A DNA stretch of 64,000 nucleotides from Usnea hakonensis (GCA_013423325.1 BLJB01000283.1:1-64000), one strand, 5' to 3'. Shown: positions 22,969 through 35,308, counted from the first letter of the stretch. Notes: generated by a model not told the origin, from the letters alone. A program made the numbers and translations.

Positions 22969-23739
22969 ATGCTCCAACAGCTCACGTCAACAGAAAGTAT
23001 GACATCCCAGACCCCCATCCAAATCCACATCCCCCCCTCTCTCCACCACCTCACCATTCCCCTCCCCACCTTCCTCACCCTCAACAAGCAATACACCAAC
23101 CTCGCCGTCGGCAGCTTCATATTCCACTCCTCCAAAGCACTCACCCCAGCCCCGCACCTCCTCATCGTGCAACGCGCCGCCACGGAACGCGGCTTCCCCA
23201 ACAAATGGGAAGTCCCTGGTGGGAGCTGCGAAGCCTCCGATCCAACGATACTGCATTCGCTTGCTAGGGAGACTTTCGAAGAGACGGGACTACGCTTGAC
23301 GAGGTTTAGGCGGCAGATCGGGTCCGGGTCCAAGTTTGTGACGGGGTATGGCGTGCGGGAGAAACAGTGGCTCAAGTTGAGTTTTGAGATTGATGTTGCT
23401 GAGATTGGGGAATGGGAGTTGAGGAGTGGGAGGGACGATGTAGGGCGTGGAAAGGTGGGGCCTGGGGAGGATAAGGGGAAGGATGGAGCGAATGGTGTTG
23501 ATGGAGGGATGGACGAAGTGGGCATTACGCTGGACCCGGAAGAGCACCAGGCGTATGCGTGGGCAACCGAGGAAGAGATTAAGGAGGGAAAATATGCCAT
23601 CGTGACGGCGGAGCAGCAGGCTCTTATGCTGGAGGCATTTGCATTGCGGAAGGCGGATGAGGACAAAATGTCCGCCATGCTTGATGGTGCTAGCGGTGCA
23701 GTATCGGCAAAGGAAGGCTCGTCGAAGGAGAGTATGTAG
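22969..23739 (+). CDS. Nudix hydrolase with an unusual Nudix box
   Basis: 256 aa, one exon. A central domain has the Nudix order: beta strands with HLLIVQRAA, then NKWEVPGG, then the Nudix helix ending LARETFEETGL (residues about 80-108). The distal RETFEETG catalytic part is intact. The proximal part reads GGSCEASDPT, so the usual Glu is replaced by Asp and the spacing to Arg-Glu is one residue longer than the classic box. A long insertion (about 150-185, Gly/Asp/Lys-rich) precedes the last strands. Such enzymes cleave nucleoside-diphosphate derivatives; the substrate is unknown. A second in-frame Met at 22999 is an equally possible start. Confidence 0.8.
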   Translation: MLQQLTSTESMTSQTPIQIHIPPSLHHLTIPLPTFLTLNKQYTNLAVGSFIFHSSKALTPAPHLLIVQRAATERGFPNKWEVPGGSCEASDPTILHSLARETFEETGLRLTRFRRQIGSGSKFVTGYGVREKQWLKLSFEIDVAEIGEWELRSGRDDVGRGKVGPGEDKGKDGANGVDGGMDEVGITLDPEEHQAYAWATEEEIKEGKYAIVTAEQQALMLEAFALRKADEDKMSAMLDGASGAVSAKEGSSKESM

Positions 23740-25235
23740 CCTAAAGAATTATCACAAAGGTAAAGTGATCATCAGTCCCATCATCAGCATATTTGAGCTT
23801 GAAAGCTGGTGTTCATCATATTCACCTCCTAATTATGCCAGCCTCACGTCTACCCCATTTCTCAACCAGCGAAACCCCAAATCCGCCAGCCAATAAACTC
23901 CCATCGCCTTCACCTCCAAAAAGTACAAATATCAGCCAGCAAAACCACCACCCTTGGATACCCCTCTTAGCTAATCTCCCCGCCACCATCAAGAAACGAC
24001 ACATCAAATACATCTTACCAACCCACAGAGCCAAGCTCACCTCACCTCCCAGCAAGCCTTCAACTTTAGATCTCAATCCGTCAAAAACAACACCGAAGCA
24101 TCAGTCATACATCCATTACCAGGAACCTCGTACCATGAGCCTGAATACCTACCCACCCATTGCAGCCACTCTCGTCCCTGTCCGTCAACCATGCTTGCTT
24201 GTTTGAAGGCGCCGAGGGCTAGAAGGCTAGAAGAGCTAGAAGAGATCACGTACAAATAATAGGTCTATAGATTCCTAGATCTCTGTATGAGCGTGCGAAT
24301 ACCGAATTCCCGCATTTCTGCAGTTGGAATTGAAAGCGGATCGGATTTAGATGTTTGTTGATAATGAATAGTGAGGGGTGGGGAGGGGGAGAAGAGATGG
24401 GTGGGTTCTTGCACAGTGCGCGGTTCGCACTTTGAAACGCAATATACGGGACGCGTTAACAGAGATTGCTAGGTAGGTATCTACCTTACATTCCTCCCCA
24501 CTCAAGACCATCCTGAGAAGAATCTCGGAGATTAATGGCACTTCAGAAACGCGATAGAAGGCAAGCCACATCTTCAGTGAATCTTATAAACAATGGACTC
24601 AATGAACTTGCAGAGTAATGGTGAAGATTTGTTGACATCATGGCAGCTAGCGCCATTAGCGAATATACCTACTGCATTTGGTATAGTATCACATACTACC
24701 AGTTACCTATAATTAATAGAAGACATGGACAACCGAATATCCCCTATCAGATATCGATATCGTGGCGCATTTAGCATGCCACGCACACCTATGGATCGGA
24801 TAAACTTTTACATGTAATGTTACGGTATTGGAATTATCGTTTTCATACTTGCCCATGCTGTTCCATGATATCATCCAGTCACCCATCTCGACTATGCTTT
24901 TTCGTCATGTCGTCCCATCCAATCTCGAGTACGCTTCTGCATGAAAGCGTCATATATATCATTCAAGATTATTCCTGCAGTATTACGCCACTAAAACAAA
25001 AAACTCCTCGGCTATGTGATCGTGGTTATTGATGGGGTCTCCACCAAGTATCACGTGCCATCTTGACTCGTTGCATTATTGCAAGCCGACCAAAAGCTCA
25101 ATTTCAGCATTGACACACGCAGAGTATGCAGCCTCCTCGGTGTATATCTCACCAGACGCGAAAATTCTAAATATATTGCCCCTCTGCCCTCTCCAGAACG
25201 ATTTGTAGATTATACTTTCACTCTCATCGCGCCAA
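23740..25235. other. Intergenic region upstream of the P450
   Basis: AT-richer than its surroundings. Several short plus-strand open frames at 23.8-24.2 kb are Pro/Ser/Thr-rich and unconvincing. No RNA gene or repeat array is evident. Confidence 0.45.
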
Positions 25236-26885
25236 ATGTCGCCCTACCAACTGCTTCTTTGCATGCTACCCTGCTTACTTCTAGTACGGTGGTCGTGGAT
25301 CAAGTCACAGTCATGGATCCATCGACGCCAGAAGATGGCCAGATATGGGTGCAAAGCCATGGTCATGTACCCTCATCGGGATCCGTTCTTAGGCACGGAC
25401 CTTTTGTTCATCACCCTCAAGTCCATCAAAAACGGCAATTTCCTCGCCAAATCCAATGATCGATTTAAGCGGGTCGGGAAAAGCTTTGGGTTCTTCTACC
25501 TCGGGTCTCGCTTTTTCGGTACGATTGACGTCGAGAACATTCGAGCCGTATTGGCAACCTCATCTCAGCACTTCGAACTAGGGAGGAGAAGAAGAGAAGC
25601 GTTGGCACCGCTGCTAGGTCGAGGTATTTTCGGGGCTGATGGCGATCAATGGCGGCACTCGCGGGCGATGCTGCGCCCGAACTTTGCAAAGCACCAACTG
25701 CGAGGGTTCGACATGCCCGAGGACCACTTTCAACGCCTTCTGGCGCTGATTCCAACCAATGCGGAGGCGATGGTGGATCTACAAGAACTGTTCCACAAAT
25801 TCACCATGGATACCGCCACAGAATTCTTGTTCGGTCGGTCGGTGGGCTCGCTGTCGATGGCGAAGGAAGAGGTTATTGATACGTATTCACAAGCTTTTGA
25901 GGTCGCCATGGATGCACTGGCGACTGCCATTCGAGTCGGACCAATCGCTAAATTCTTCACGAGTCGGAAAGTCATTGAGGCCCGGAAAGAAGTCCATGCG
26001 TTCGTCCAGAAATTCGTCGATGAGGCGTTGGAATATCGGGAGAAGAACGGGGATGCAGACACGGAAAGCGGCTCCGGCGGTGGCCGTTATGTCTTCTCTC
26101 ACGAACTCACAAAATATACAACCGACCCCCAGACCATCCGTGACGAGCTTCTATCCGCTCTGCTTGGCGGGAGAGACACGACCGCGAGCCTACTCAGCAA
26201 CTTATTCTTCTGCCTTGCGCGAGACTCCCGGGTCTGGGCAAAGCTACGCCGTGAAATCGGTCATCTTTCTGTCGACTTTGATCAGTCGGAGTTGGCGGGC
26301 TTGGAATATGTCGGCATGTGTATCAAAGAGTGTAGGGTTTCCAAAACATTGCAAGGGATCGGTTTTTCATGTCAAGGCTGATCAGGTGCCCATACAGCGT
26401 TGAGGCTACATCCCGTGGTCCCATTGGATGTAAGGTCGTCGAAGGGCGACGTGGTGTTGCCGAAGGGGGGTGGCTCCGACGGCGCCGACGCAGTCCTGCT
26501 ACCGGATGCCACAACAGTGGTTCTGAATCTGTACGCGCTTCATCGGCGGCACGACATATATGGTGCCGATGCTGATGACTTCCGACCGGAGCGGTGGGAG
26601 ACACTCGAGCCTGGATGGGCGTACGTACCATTTGGGGGAGGACCGCGGGTCTGCTTAGGTCGTGAGTCGTGACGGGTTATCTGGAGTCAATCGCATCTAC
26701 TGACGCTTTATGCAGGGGAGCTTGCTTTGGCCGAGGCACGATATGTCATCGTAAGGATGGCGCAAGAGTTTGAGAGTCTCGCCCCTGCAGAAGATGTGTG
26801 CTGGGTAGAAAAAGCCACCATGACGCTGTGCGTCAAATCTGGATGCAAGGCCGTGTTGGCAAGAGCCAAACGGAACTCGGTGTGA
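25236..26885 (+). CDS. Cytochrome P450, CYP52-like
   Basis: Exons 25236-26331, 26398-26661 and 26716-26885 give 509 aa (introns 66 and 54 nt). A short hydrophobic N-terminal anchor (LLLCMLPCLLLV) is followed by GCKAMVMYPHRDPF, the class signature of alkane/fatty-acid hydroxylases. The I-helix motif GGRDTTA is at about 311-317. The K-helix ESLR is made by the first splice (KE joined to SLRLHPVVP). The DFRPERWE block precedes the heme loop FGGGPRVCLG with the Cys ligand near 451. The second intron splits the codon for Arg in CLGRELAL. The enzyme is likely an ER-anchored terminal hydroxylase of long-chain substrates; that is inferred from the family. It neighbours a sulfotransferase-like gene and a second P450. 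Confidence 0.9.
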
Positions 26886-28120
26886 CACTGAGAACATCAG
26901 TCATTGGACATGATATGCCGAAGCGAGCAGTCCTTTCTGACACCTTCCTTATTGAGTCCACCACAGATGCACTAAATCATTCCAAATCTATCAAATTTGG
27001 CGTCTCATAAGGCGAAAGACGCAAGATTGATAGCCTCAAACTTGATGACCTACCCTTTACAAACGGTACCACTATCTTCATTCTACTGGATGTTCAGGTC
27101 CGAATGAACACGTGGCGATGATTCCGGCTGTCGGGAAAATCTCTGCGGAAAACAACTCCTGATGCTTACCTTACATTTTGATGTGGAAGCATCATGCAAG
27201 CGTGTGGGGCAAGGCTGCCGATGGTCCGGCTATTACCTTACCTTAGTCTCAGAGGCCTGGACTAGTCCAGAATGAGGCTAGCTATATAAACGGTCCAAGG
27301 TCCGTCTTAAAAATCCAAGTAGTGCATTCACACTTCACTCCCCCATGTGTACCGACAATAGCGTGCAGATCTTCCTCAGTAAATAAGTATGCCTAGCCGA
27401 AACCATGATTTTGGACTCTCTAATAGCTCAATAGTCTTACCACTGAGGCTTACCCTGTGATCTAATAATATTGTATGCTTAGCCCCAGAAAATACTCGTC
27501 TAGGCTCTGAGGCCATAGCAGGGATAGAGTAGTTTCCTTATAGCCGCCAGTCTAGCACTGTCTTTTCTTCGGCTTCCAGATCTGCAGCAAGGACTATGGG
27601 ATCGACAATATACTAATGAAACTCGTTACGGAGTACGGCATCTCTTTGCCTATCCCTCTACTACTGATACTAAGGTACTTCTAACCTGAGTAGTTAGTGT
27701 TGAAACATGGAGAACACATTTTTTTCGTGTTGCTACTAAAACAACGCCTACCATTCTCCAATATTTACGCCAAAAATCGTCCACCAGATACGAAATATTA
27801 GTCCAGCCTAATAGTCCAGCCTATTGGACTAGTCTATGGACCGTCTACCATATACCTAGACGGTCTAATGGACCATTCCATTGGACTAGTCCAGACTAAA
27901 AGTCTACGGTCGGACCATCGCGACCCTTGGTGTGGGGCAATAGACAACGGCCGACGACTTCCGGAAACATTCATTTGATAATGTCATCATCGTACATATA
28001 CATTATGGTGACACATTCCAAGTACTTCAGAAAGCGGTATACCAAGCCGAGTACGCTGTACGCTTGCATCAAATGAATATCACAGCTCGTTATGGCAAAT
28101 ACCATTCGTACTCTAAGGAG
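26886..28120. repeat. Intergenic region with nested short palindromes
   Basis: No gene is supported. A perfect 14-bp palindrome CTGGACTAGTCCAG lies at 27257-27270. A cluster of related motifs (TTGGACTAGTCCA, TAGTCCAGCCTA, and a GACCGTCTA/TAGACGGTC stem) lies at about 27798-27900. These could be remains of a small element, but the ends are not defined. Confidence 0.45.
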
Positions 28121-28989
28121 CTATCTCCAAGGTAGCGAAAAGGAGGATAAAGTGTCATGCCCGTGCATGTACAAGTGGATGATCAATCCCGCTTGAACGA
28201 TGATCCACGCCGCCGAAGCGAATTTGGTCAAGAACTCGCGCACGTTGTATTTGAACGCAGACCTAAAACGACCTTGATAGGCGGATGCGTCGTTTCCACG
28301 AGGAAATCTCTCGTGGGGTACCGTAACCTCCAAAAACTTGCAAAGAGGCGCCCACCCATCGGAAACACGGTACTCCAGCAGCCTATCTTTAGGAACAAGT
28401 TCCCGTATCCGAGCGTAATGTTCCTCGAAAACACGTTTGCCGTTCTGTCGGAAATTGCCGTCGTAGAAATGGTACCAAAGTTTTTGGAACATCGGCCGAG
28501 AGTAACGGGCGCGTGTCCCGAAGAGCCAGTCCAGCCTCATCAACCATGGGACTAGGGGATGGGTGTACATAGCGTCGATGGTCTTCAGGTTCGATTCGTA
28601 CCACGCGTCGACATCGCGGAGGGTCAAGACGACCTTGGCATCTGGATATGCGCGAATCAAATCTTCGGCGAAAACAACGGCCGGGATATCGGACACCGCC
28701 TGGCAGTGGCCCAACAGCATGTCAAACTCCTCCCGTCCGTACGGCTTGCCGGCTCCGTCGTATTTGGCCTTCAATGCCTCCATCCACATGGCGCAATCCC
28801 GAGGGTTCTCTAGAATGGCCGCCCAACCATGGTAGGTGTCATGAAGACCAAGGATACGGAGAGCTTGTCTGAGGGCTGGGATTCACGGTCAGCGACAGAG
28901 AAAGAACCTTGAGCGTGGTATCAACTGGGGTTGGGGGCTTGTTTACAATCTGTGCCGGTCCGACCAAGTCCAAGGACCAAGAGCTTCAT
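28121..28989 (-). CDS. Sulfotransferase-like P-loop protein (PF17784 type)
   Basis: Exons 28989-28947 and 28875-28121 give 265 aa; the 71-nt intron begins GTAAAC and ends CCCAG. The first exon encodes MKLLVLGLGRTGTD, completed by SLRQALRILG after splicing, which makes the phosphosulfate-binding-like P-loop of this fungal family. Later conserved features are FAEDLIRAYPDAKVVLTLRD, a typical central strand, and DGWAPLCKFL near the end. A C-terminal hydrophobic helix (AAWIIVQAGLIIHLYMHG) suggests membrane attachment. Genes of this family are often named NAD-dependent epimerases by mistake. True sulfotransfer activity is not shown by motifs alone. It lies head-to-head with the downstream P450 (29649). 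Confidence 0.8.
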
Positions 28990-29648
28990 AGGCACGATAC
29001 GATGACATATGCGGCGGTCAATGTCTGTTATGACCAGGTCCATATCATGATAGCGACGTATAGACATATCGACGTAGGGTACGAGGTTGGACGAGTGGGG
29101 GACAGGAGAAGGTTGAGGTAAGGAGAGGCCTCAAGAATCAAGATTATATCTAAGGTTGGAAAGGTGGGAACATGACAATCTCTGATCAACGTGAACATTT
29201 ACTAAATTGTGAGCTGTAGGATAGATGTGCGGTCCGGCCGGGCCCCACACTAAGGAACATGGTAAACATGGGAAAACTGTGTGAGCCATGTTCCGAAGGT
29301 GGAGTCATTCCACCAGACAGCTCCATGACTACCTTATCTTCGTATACTTGAGCCCGATGCCACCAAATTCTAGTCGATACCTAATGAGGAGCTAAGCTGC
29401 TTATAGGTAGGTATCTTAGAATACCCACTTTATCGATTACCGATTTTACTCTACACGGAAAAGTGCTCATCAATGATCTGCATTTTTGCATTTACAGCTC
29501 TGTCATATACAACACATACGTGCACTACAAATATGCGTCTTTATCTTCCAAATTTATGCAATACCTCATCTATTCAGCTACTGGTAATTAGTTACACGCC
29601 ACAAGCTAAGTTACCGTAATTTACACAGCATAGTCCTCGTTTCGAAAT
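28990..29648. promoter_or_regulatory. Divergent promoter region between sulfotransferase-like gene and second P450
   Basis: 660 bp separating two head-to-head genes. No sharp binding motif stands out. The shared region would allow joint control, but this is inference from gene order only. Confidence 0.4.
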
Positions 29649-31439
29649 ATGCTGATTCCATCTAGTCCATCCATCTCGATATCTTCTACACCTCTCCTTG
29701 CATTCTTTGCCCTTTCTGCCGTTTGCCTGCTTCGCGCTTTTGATGTCGCCATGAATACATTTGTAGTTGTCCTTTGCAGTTGGCTACTGTATCGCCTTTG
29801 GGTCGCCTGGCTGTATCCCAAATATCTTAGTCCTCTAAAGCACTTACCTCAGCTCAAGGTGCGTCGCTATTTGATGCCCGGAAGAACTGGTGGGGGCGGT
29901 CTTGGTCTAATGCCTTCGACTAGGTAGACGAAGAAGTCTCCGCCGTATCCCGTACACTGCTGGAGCCAACAAGTCAACAAATACACCGCAGACTGCAAGC
30001 AACCCCAAATGCATCTGTTGGACTCGTGCGATTCAAAGGAATGCTTGGTGGCGATCGAGTCATTGTCACTGACGATAAGGCTTTGGGAGAAGTCTTGCGG
30101 CACCCCGATCTCTACGAAATACCGCCTCACAGACGGTCCATCCTCGGTCATCTGACTGGCGATGGACTGTTTTATTCGACCGGGGAAACACACAAGGTGG
30201 GTAGACCATCAAAATGCGCCTCGATTATCCTCTCCTACTGACTTCCCTCAAGCACCAGCGCAAGAACCTTGCCTCGGCCTTCGCCCAAAGCAATATTCGA
30301 AATTACTATGGTATATTCTGGAGCAAAGCTACAGAGCTTGCGATGTTCCTGTCGAAGCAACCAAAAGATGCGAGTGGCTCTTTGAGTGTCGATATGCATG
30401 CCTGGGCCGGAAGGCTCTCTATGGACGACATTGGCGTTGCCGCCTTTGGGACAGACTTCGGGCTGTTGGCCGACGATCAGACAGAGTTCAACACGTGAGT
30501 TTCAGTGTCACCACGTGAAGATCCGCAACGCTTGCTGATAGTCTTGTAAGCAAATACGTCAAAGCATTTGGTCAGAGTCGAATCATCGAACTTAGGTACA
30601 TGGCAGCAATCTTGCTGCCCGGTTGGCTATTCGAGCTCCTCCCATTATCAACAAAATCTCTGCGAGAGGCAGTGGCCTTCGTCCGAGCCAAGTGCACCGA
30701 ATGCGTAGGCGCCGCTCGCCAAGCAATGCAAAGCGAAAAGAAACCCAGCTTCCATTTCGACACCATCTGCGATGTAGCCCTGGCTTCCAATGCTTTCTCA
30801 GACCGCAATCTAGAAGACCAACTCATGACAATCCTCGCCGCAGGCCATCACACATCCAAGTGCGGCTTGACCGTCACAGTGACCATGCTGTGCCAACACC
30901 AAGAAGTGCAGACCCGCCTCCGGACCGAAATAGCTTCACTACTATCCACTTCTGCAAGCACGGAGACATCCGACGTCGTCAACAAAATCATGCAACTTCC
31001 CTACCTCCAAGCCGTATGCCGCGAATCCCTCCGCCTATTACCCCCCCTCCCCGTCCTCCGTCGCCGAACAACGCAGCCAACAACCTTGCTCAACTACTCC
31101 ATCCCCAAACACACTCTCCTCGTCCTCTCCCCCTGGATCGTGCACCGGGATCCCAAGCACTGGGGACCCGACGCCGACGAATTCCGCCCGGACAGATGGT
31201 TAGACAGCGGCGCGACGGGCGGCGGCTCGCTCGGCAAGCACAGCTTACTGACCTTCTTGCACGGACCGCGCAACTGTATCGGACAGGTCTTCGCGGGCGC
31301 GGAACTGGCCATCACGGTGGCCGTTCTCGTATCGAGATTCCAGTTGGGGCTGGGCCGGAAGGTGCCGGTTTGGGAGGAGGAGGTCGTGTTGAAGCCCCAT
31401 AAGGATACGGCCGAGGTTGTTTTGACTCCGATACAGTAG
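29649..31439 (+). CDS. Cytochrome P450 with altered I-helix motif
   Basis: Exons 29649-29858, 29924-30196, 30259-30494 and 30542-31439 give 538 aa (introns 65, 62 and 47 nt). Two hydrophobic N-terminal segments precede the Pro hinge LKHLPQLK. The I-helix reads AAGHHTS near residues 339-345: the usual acidic residue before Thr is His. The K-helix ESLR, the DEFRPDRW block and the heme loop FLHGPRNCIG with Cys near 485 are intact. The acceptor of the second intron could instead be an AAG six bases earlier, adding HQ before RKNLASAF, which resembles the family better. A second candidate Met is at 29751. The function is unknown; the gene is head-to-head with the sulfotransferase-like gene. Confidence 0.85.
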
Positions 31440-34400
31440 TAACGACTGACGGGCTCGGTGTGATGCTTTCGGGAAGGAATCCTTGGCCTGGTTAGTGACC
31501 CGCGATGTCTTATGAAGCTATACAACAAACACAAGTGCTTCAACTTCACGGTGCATCAATCAATAGTCCCTCATCTCATACCATACTTTCGCGAATCAAA
31601 CAACACCGACCGCAGCAACACAAGCAAGCAGAAATCCCATGAAACCAGCCCTCCAGAAATAAAAGAACCGCACGACTACAAACATTAGTGCTTCATCCGC
31701 CACATTCGAACCATGCAAATCGCATGCAATGCACAGGGAGGTAGCTGCAACGTGTCTGGCCTGTCTCATTCCCATGGGTAGGCCGAACAGTTGCCCTGGA
31801 AGAGGCATATTCACCATTACCACAGCACTAAGAAGACTCCCACATCGATTCGATCTAGACCAATTGTAGCCATATATCTATATAGACGGGCAGGGGTAGG
31901 TAGGCGGGAGAAAAACACACAACAACTCCAAAGGAGATTTGGAAAGAGAATAAATCGACCAAGGAGCAATTATAGTACTAAAAGAAGTGTTGATATCATC
32001 TTTATGGTACACAGTCCCTCGCTTCTCTGTCGCCATAGCTATACCTATACCTATACACCGACTCCTGCCTGATACCACTGAAACGAATAATGCGATACAT
32101 GCAACATACATCCCCCCATTCTCCCTGAAAAACAAGCGTTGCAGACCTCCTAGACCTCTATTTAAAGCGCTGCCCTAGTGCTAAGAGGGGTTGCTTCTAC
32201 ATCTCTACATGCAATATATACAGCGAGGTACATACATAGGTATGTCGTCCATCCTAACAGCCGTCCCAGATCAGATCCAGTATTCAACGCGTACCCTCTC
32301 GGGAAGTAGGTAGGCCTAGCTCCTAACTAAAACCGCAATGCCAAAAGCGATGAACCCTAGCACCTTCCCATCATCATCATCATCCAAGCCACCTCTTCTC
32401 CCGTCAACCTCCAGTCGCACCTTCGCCCCAACCCCAAGATCTCCCTCTCACCCATTTTCTATCCCGTTTCGAATTATTATAGAAAAAAAAAAGGGGGGGG
32501 GGGGGGGGGGGGGGCTTTTTTNNAAAGGAGGGAAGGGGGGGGGGGGGGGGGGGGGGTGGCATTTCTTCCCTGCAAGCGTCGTTGAGATTCAAGACAAGAT
32601 CCATGCAAGGGCCAAGGCAGGACATTCGCTTCCGAGTTGAGTTCTTCCGGTGACTGTTTCAGGGCAGCTTGAGTACAACTAGGAGAAAAGGGTCTTACTA
32701 TCCCGACCGATTTTAGCTTTCGCTGCAACATCAAGTATAGAGTTCCGAATTGCCAGAGGATCAATGCATCAAAGGACGCCGCCGCTTATCCAACGCACGA
32801 AAAGACGGACCAGCCGGCCCGGTAGAGAGATAATCCTGATTTCTTTCCAAGACGACCTCGCTCGTCCGCGATCAGTCTGCGACGATCCCGTATCGCTTCT
32901 CGCGGCTCCTCTCGGGCAAGAAGTATAGCCCTCCGATAGTCAACCCCGCCTACGAGAGCATGACGGTGTGCTCGAACATCAGCGCTTAGTGAAGATTCTC
33001 CGGGCCCCGGTTTCGGTATCTATCCGCTACGAATGTTCAGGATTCCTTCTCAAAAGCCTCTTCGGTAGAAGCCAACACACTTTCTCATCACCAGCAATGG
33101 GACACTTAAAAGAGACCATCATGGCCATTCCTCTTTCATCGTCGCAGACGCTGCGAACGCGGGTATTACAAGACTCGGATACATCTACCGCAGCCGTCTG
33201 GACTCCAGTAGAGTAGAGGCGCGACAGATAATACCGCCCGTGTCGCAGTCTCGGGCGTAGACGACTCAGGTGTCGATCCTCGACGTAAGTGGGTCACCTC
33301 AAACCCCAGTTCGTCACAAACAAAAGCAAGTTTTTTTCATACCTCTGTACACTACTCTAATTAGTCTGCCTCCGCAGTGCGCGGCCGCTCATTGTCATAT
33401 AAGATTTTTACCACACTTACCCAGCGGGTCGAGCAGCCAAGACAAGATCGTGAACGTTGAAGGAAAATTTTGAGAGCGGCTTGAAGGGAGGGAGGCGATA
33501 TTCGAGTGGATGCAGCTGGATGGATGGATGGATGGACGCAGCTTTGCTACGGGCAAGCTTGGGGTTGCGAGAGAAGAGAGATAAACGGTATTTAGAAGTG
33601 AGAGAAGGTCACAGATACTTGAAAAACCCCAAAAACAAATAACGAAGGATATTAGAATTTAGCTAAAGATCTAAAATCAATACATATTCCATGTAGAAAG
33701 AAATACTTTGTGAAGCAGACAACAGCACTCCCCAATCCCGCTCATCCAGGACTCAAACCCCCCTCCAAGATCCTCCTTCCCTCTAGCTCCTATAATTTCT
33801 CGACATCCATATCCCCCCTTTCCCCTATCTATACCCCCTTCCCCTCCCCCTCCCCTCCCCCTTCCCTAGCCCAAATATCTACTCTAGCCTATCTACACCC
33901 TATACCCCTTCTCCCCATCTATACCCTACACCCCTCCTCCCCTCCCAACCCGCCCCCGCACTACACCACCCTCCACACCCCTCATTCCCGTTCTCCCTAT
34001 ATCTACCCCTTCTCCCCCCTCATCCCCCCCCTAAACATCCACTTATCTATCCCCACAACTCTAATACTTTACCAAACCAAAAGTTTGTCTATATTATATT
34101 ACGTATATTTCACTACGTGCTTCGGAAGTTCGGAAAGAAGGGGGTGGTATGGTAAAGTCTCGATAAAGAGGCAGGAGAAAGGGGGGGGGGAGGGTTGTGT
34201 GAGGGAGTTCGGGGNNGGGGGGGGGGAGTGAGGGGGGGGAGTTCGAGGGGGGATAAATAGGAGGGTGCAAGGGATAACGAGGGAAGAGTGGGGGAAAGGG
34301 AGTTTGTGGGTAGGAAAGCGGGGGGGGGAAGGGGGTGGAGGGGGGGTAAGTGGAGGATAAAAAAAAGGGGGGAGGATAAATAGGAGGGATAAAGAAGGGG

Positions 34401-35308
34401 GGGGAGGGAGGAAATTTGGGAAGGGAGTGGAGGGAAAGTCATATCGCATAAACCCCCCCCACCCTCCAAACCCAAAAATGGACCTCTCACCACCACCCAT
34501 CCACCGCTTAGATTTTCCCCCTCAGACATCACATCATCATCATCATCATAATCAGCCGTAAAGCCTACACCGGGGTAGAAAAGGGGAAAAAAAAAAGGGG
34601 GGGGGGGGGGGGAGGGGGGGGGGGGGGGAAGGTAGGTGCGAGGGGGGGGGATAAAGAGGGATAAGTGGGAGGGAGGGGGTAGAGTAGGTAGGTACGAGGG
34701 AGGGAGGGTAAGTCATATTGCATAAACCCTCCCTCCCCTCCCCAAACCAAATCAAACCACAACCCCAAAAGAACACCAGATCGATCCCCACCCCCCCCCC
34801 AATGAACCTCTCACCGCCCTACATCCGCCGCTTAGATTTTCCCCCTCAGACAAATCACATCATCATCATCATCATCCTCCTCAGCCGTAAAAGCTACACC
34901 GGGGTAGAAAGGGGAAAAAAAGAAAGGGAAAAAAGGGAGAAGGTCGAACATAGAACCACAGAACCCGTTACATCCAGACTTATAAAGAAGAAAGAAGAAC
35001 CATGATATAAAAAAAAAAGCCCAGCATAGACTCCCGCACCAGATCGAGGAACGAGGAAAATCTATCTAAGATGATACGCGACAAATCCAAGAAAAAGAAG
35101 AAAGGGGGGGGGGGGGGAAAACCCCCAAAAAAGGGNNGAAAAAAAAAAAAAAAAAAAAAAGGGGGGGGGGGGGGGGGAAAACCCTCAAAAAGTGGAACGA
35201 ACGCCTTTCGCCTGCCAAACTCCAGACTCCCTCTTCCATTTGAATATCAAGACCGACGCCACTCCCCAGAGAGCCTCAGCCCACTCCACCACCATCCAAT
35301 CACCTCCA
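31440..35308. repeat. Gapped, low-complexity intergenic block
   Basis: No supportable gene. N gaps lie at 32522-32523, 34215-34216 and 35136-35137, each inside long G, C or A runs. A TGGA array is at about 33518-33537. From 33720 to 34060 the plus strand is polypyrimidine, and from 34140 to 34430 it is polypurine. A 45-codon coding-like segment at about 32853-32990 has no start or neighbours and resembles nothing I know. Confidence 0.65.
34438..34928. repeat. Imperfect direct duplication, two copies
   Basis: Copy 1 (34438-34600) and copy 2 (34712-34928) share, in the same order, GTCATAT.GCATAAACCC, CACCGCTTAGATTTTCCC or its variant, a CATCATCATC array, CAGCCGTAAA and TACACCGGGGTAGAAA. A polypurine run follows each. 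They differ by small insertions, so this is an old or misassembled tandem duplication. Confidence 0.7.

Noticed and set aside
31596..31823. 75-aa minus-strand frame with a hydrophobic end
   Set aside because: No family resemblance, no neighbours and the right length for chance.
32853..32990. 45-codon coding-like segment
   Set aside because: No start codon, no continuation and close to an assembly gap.
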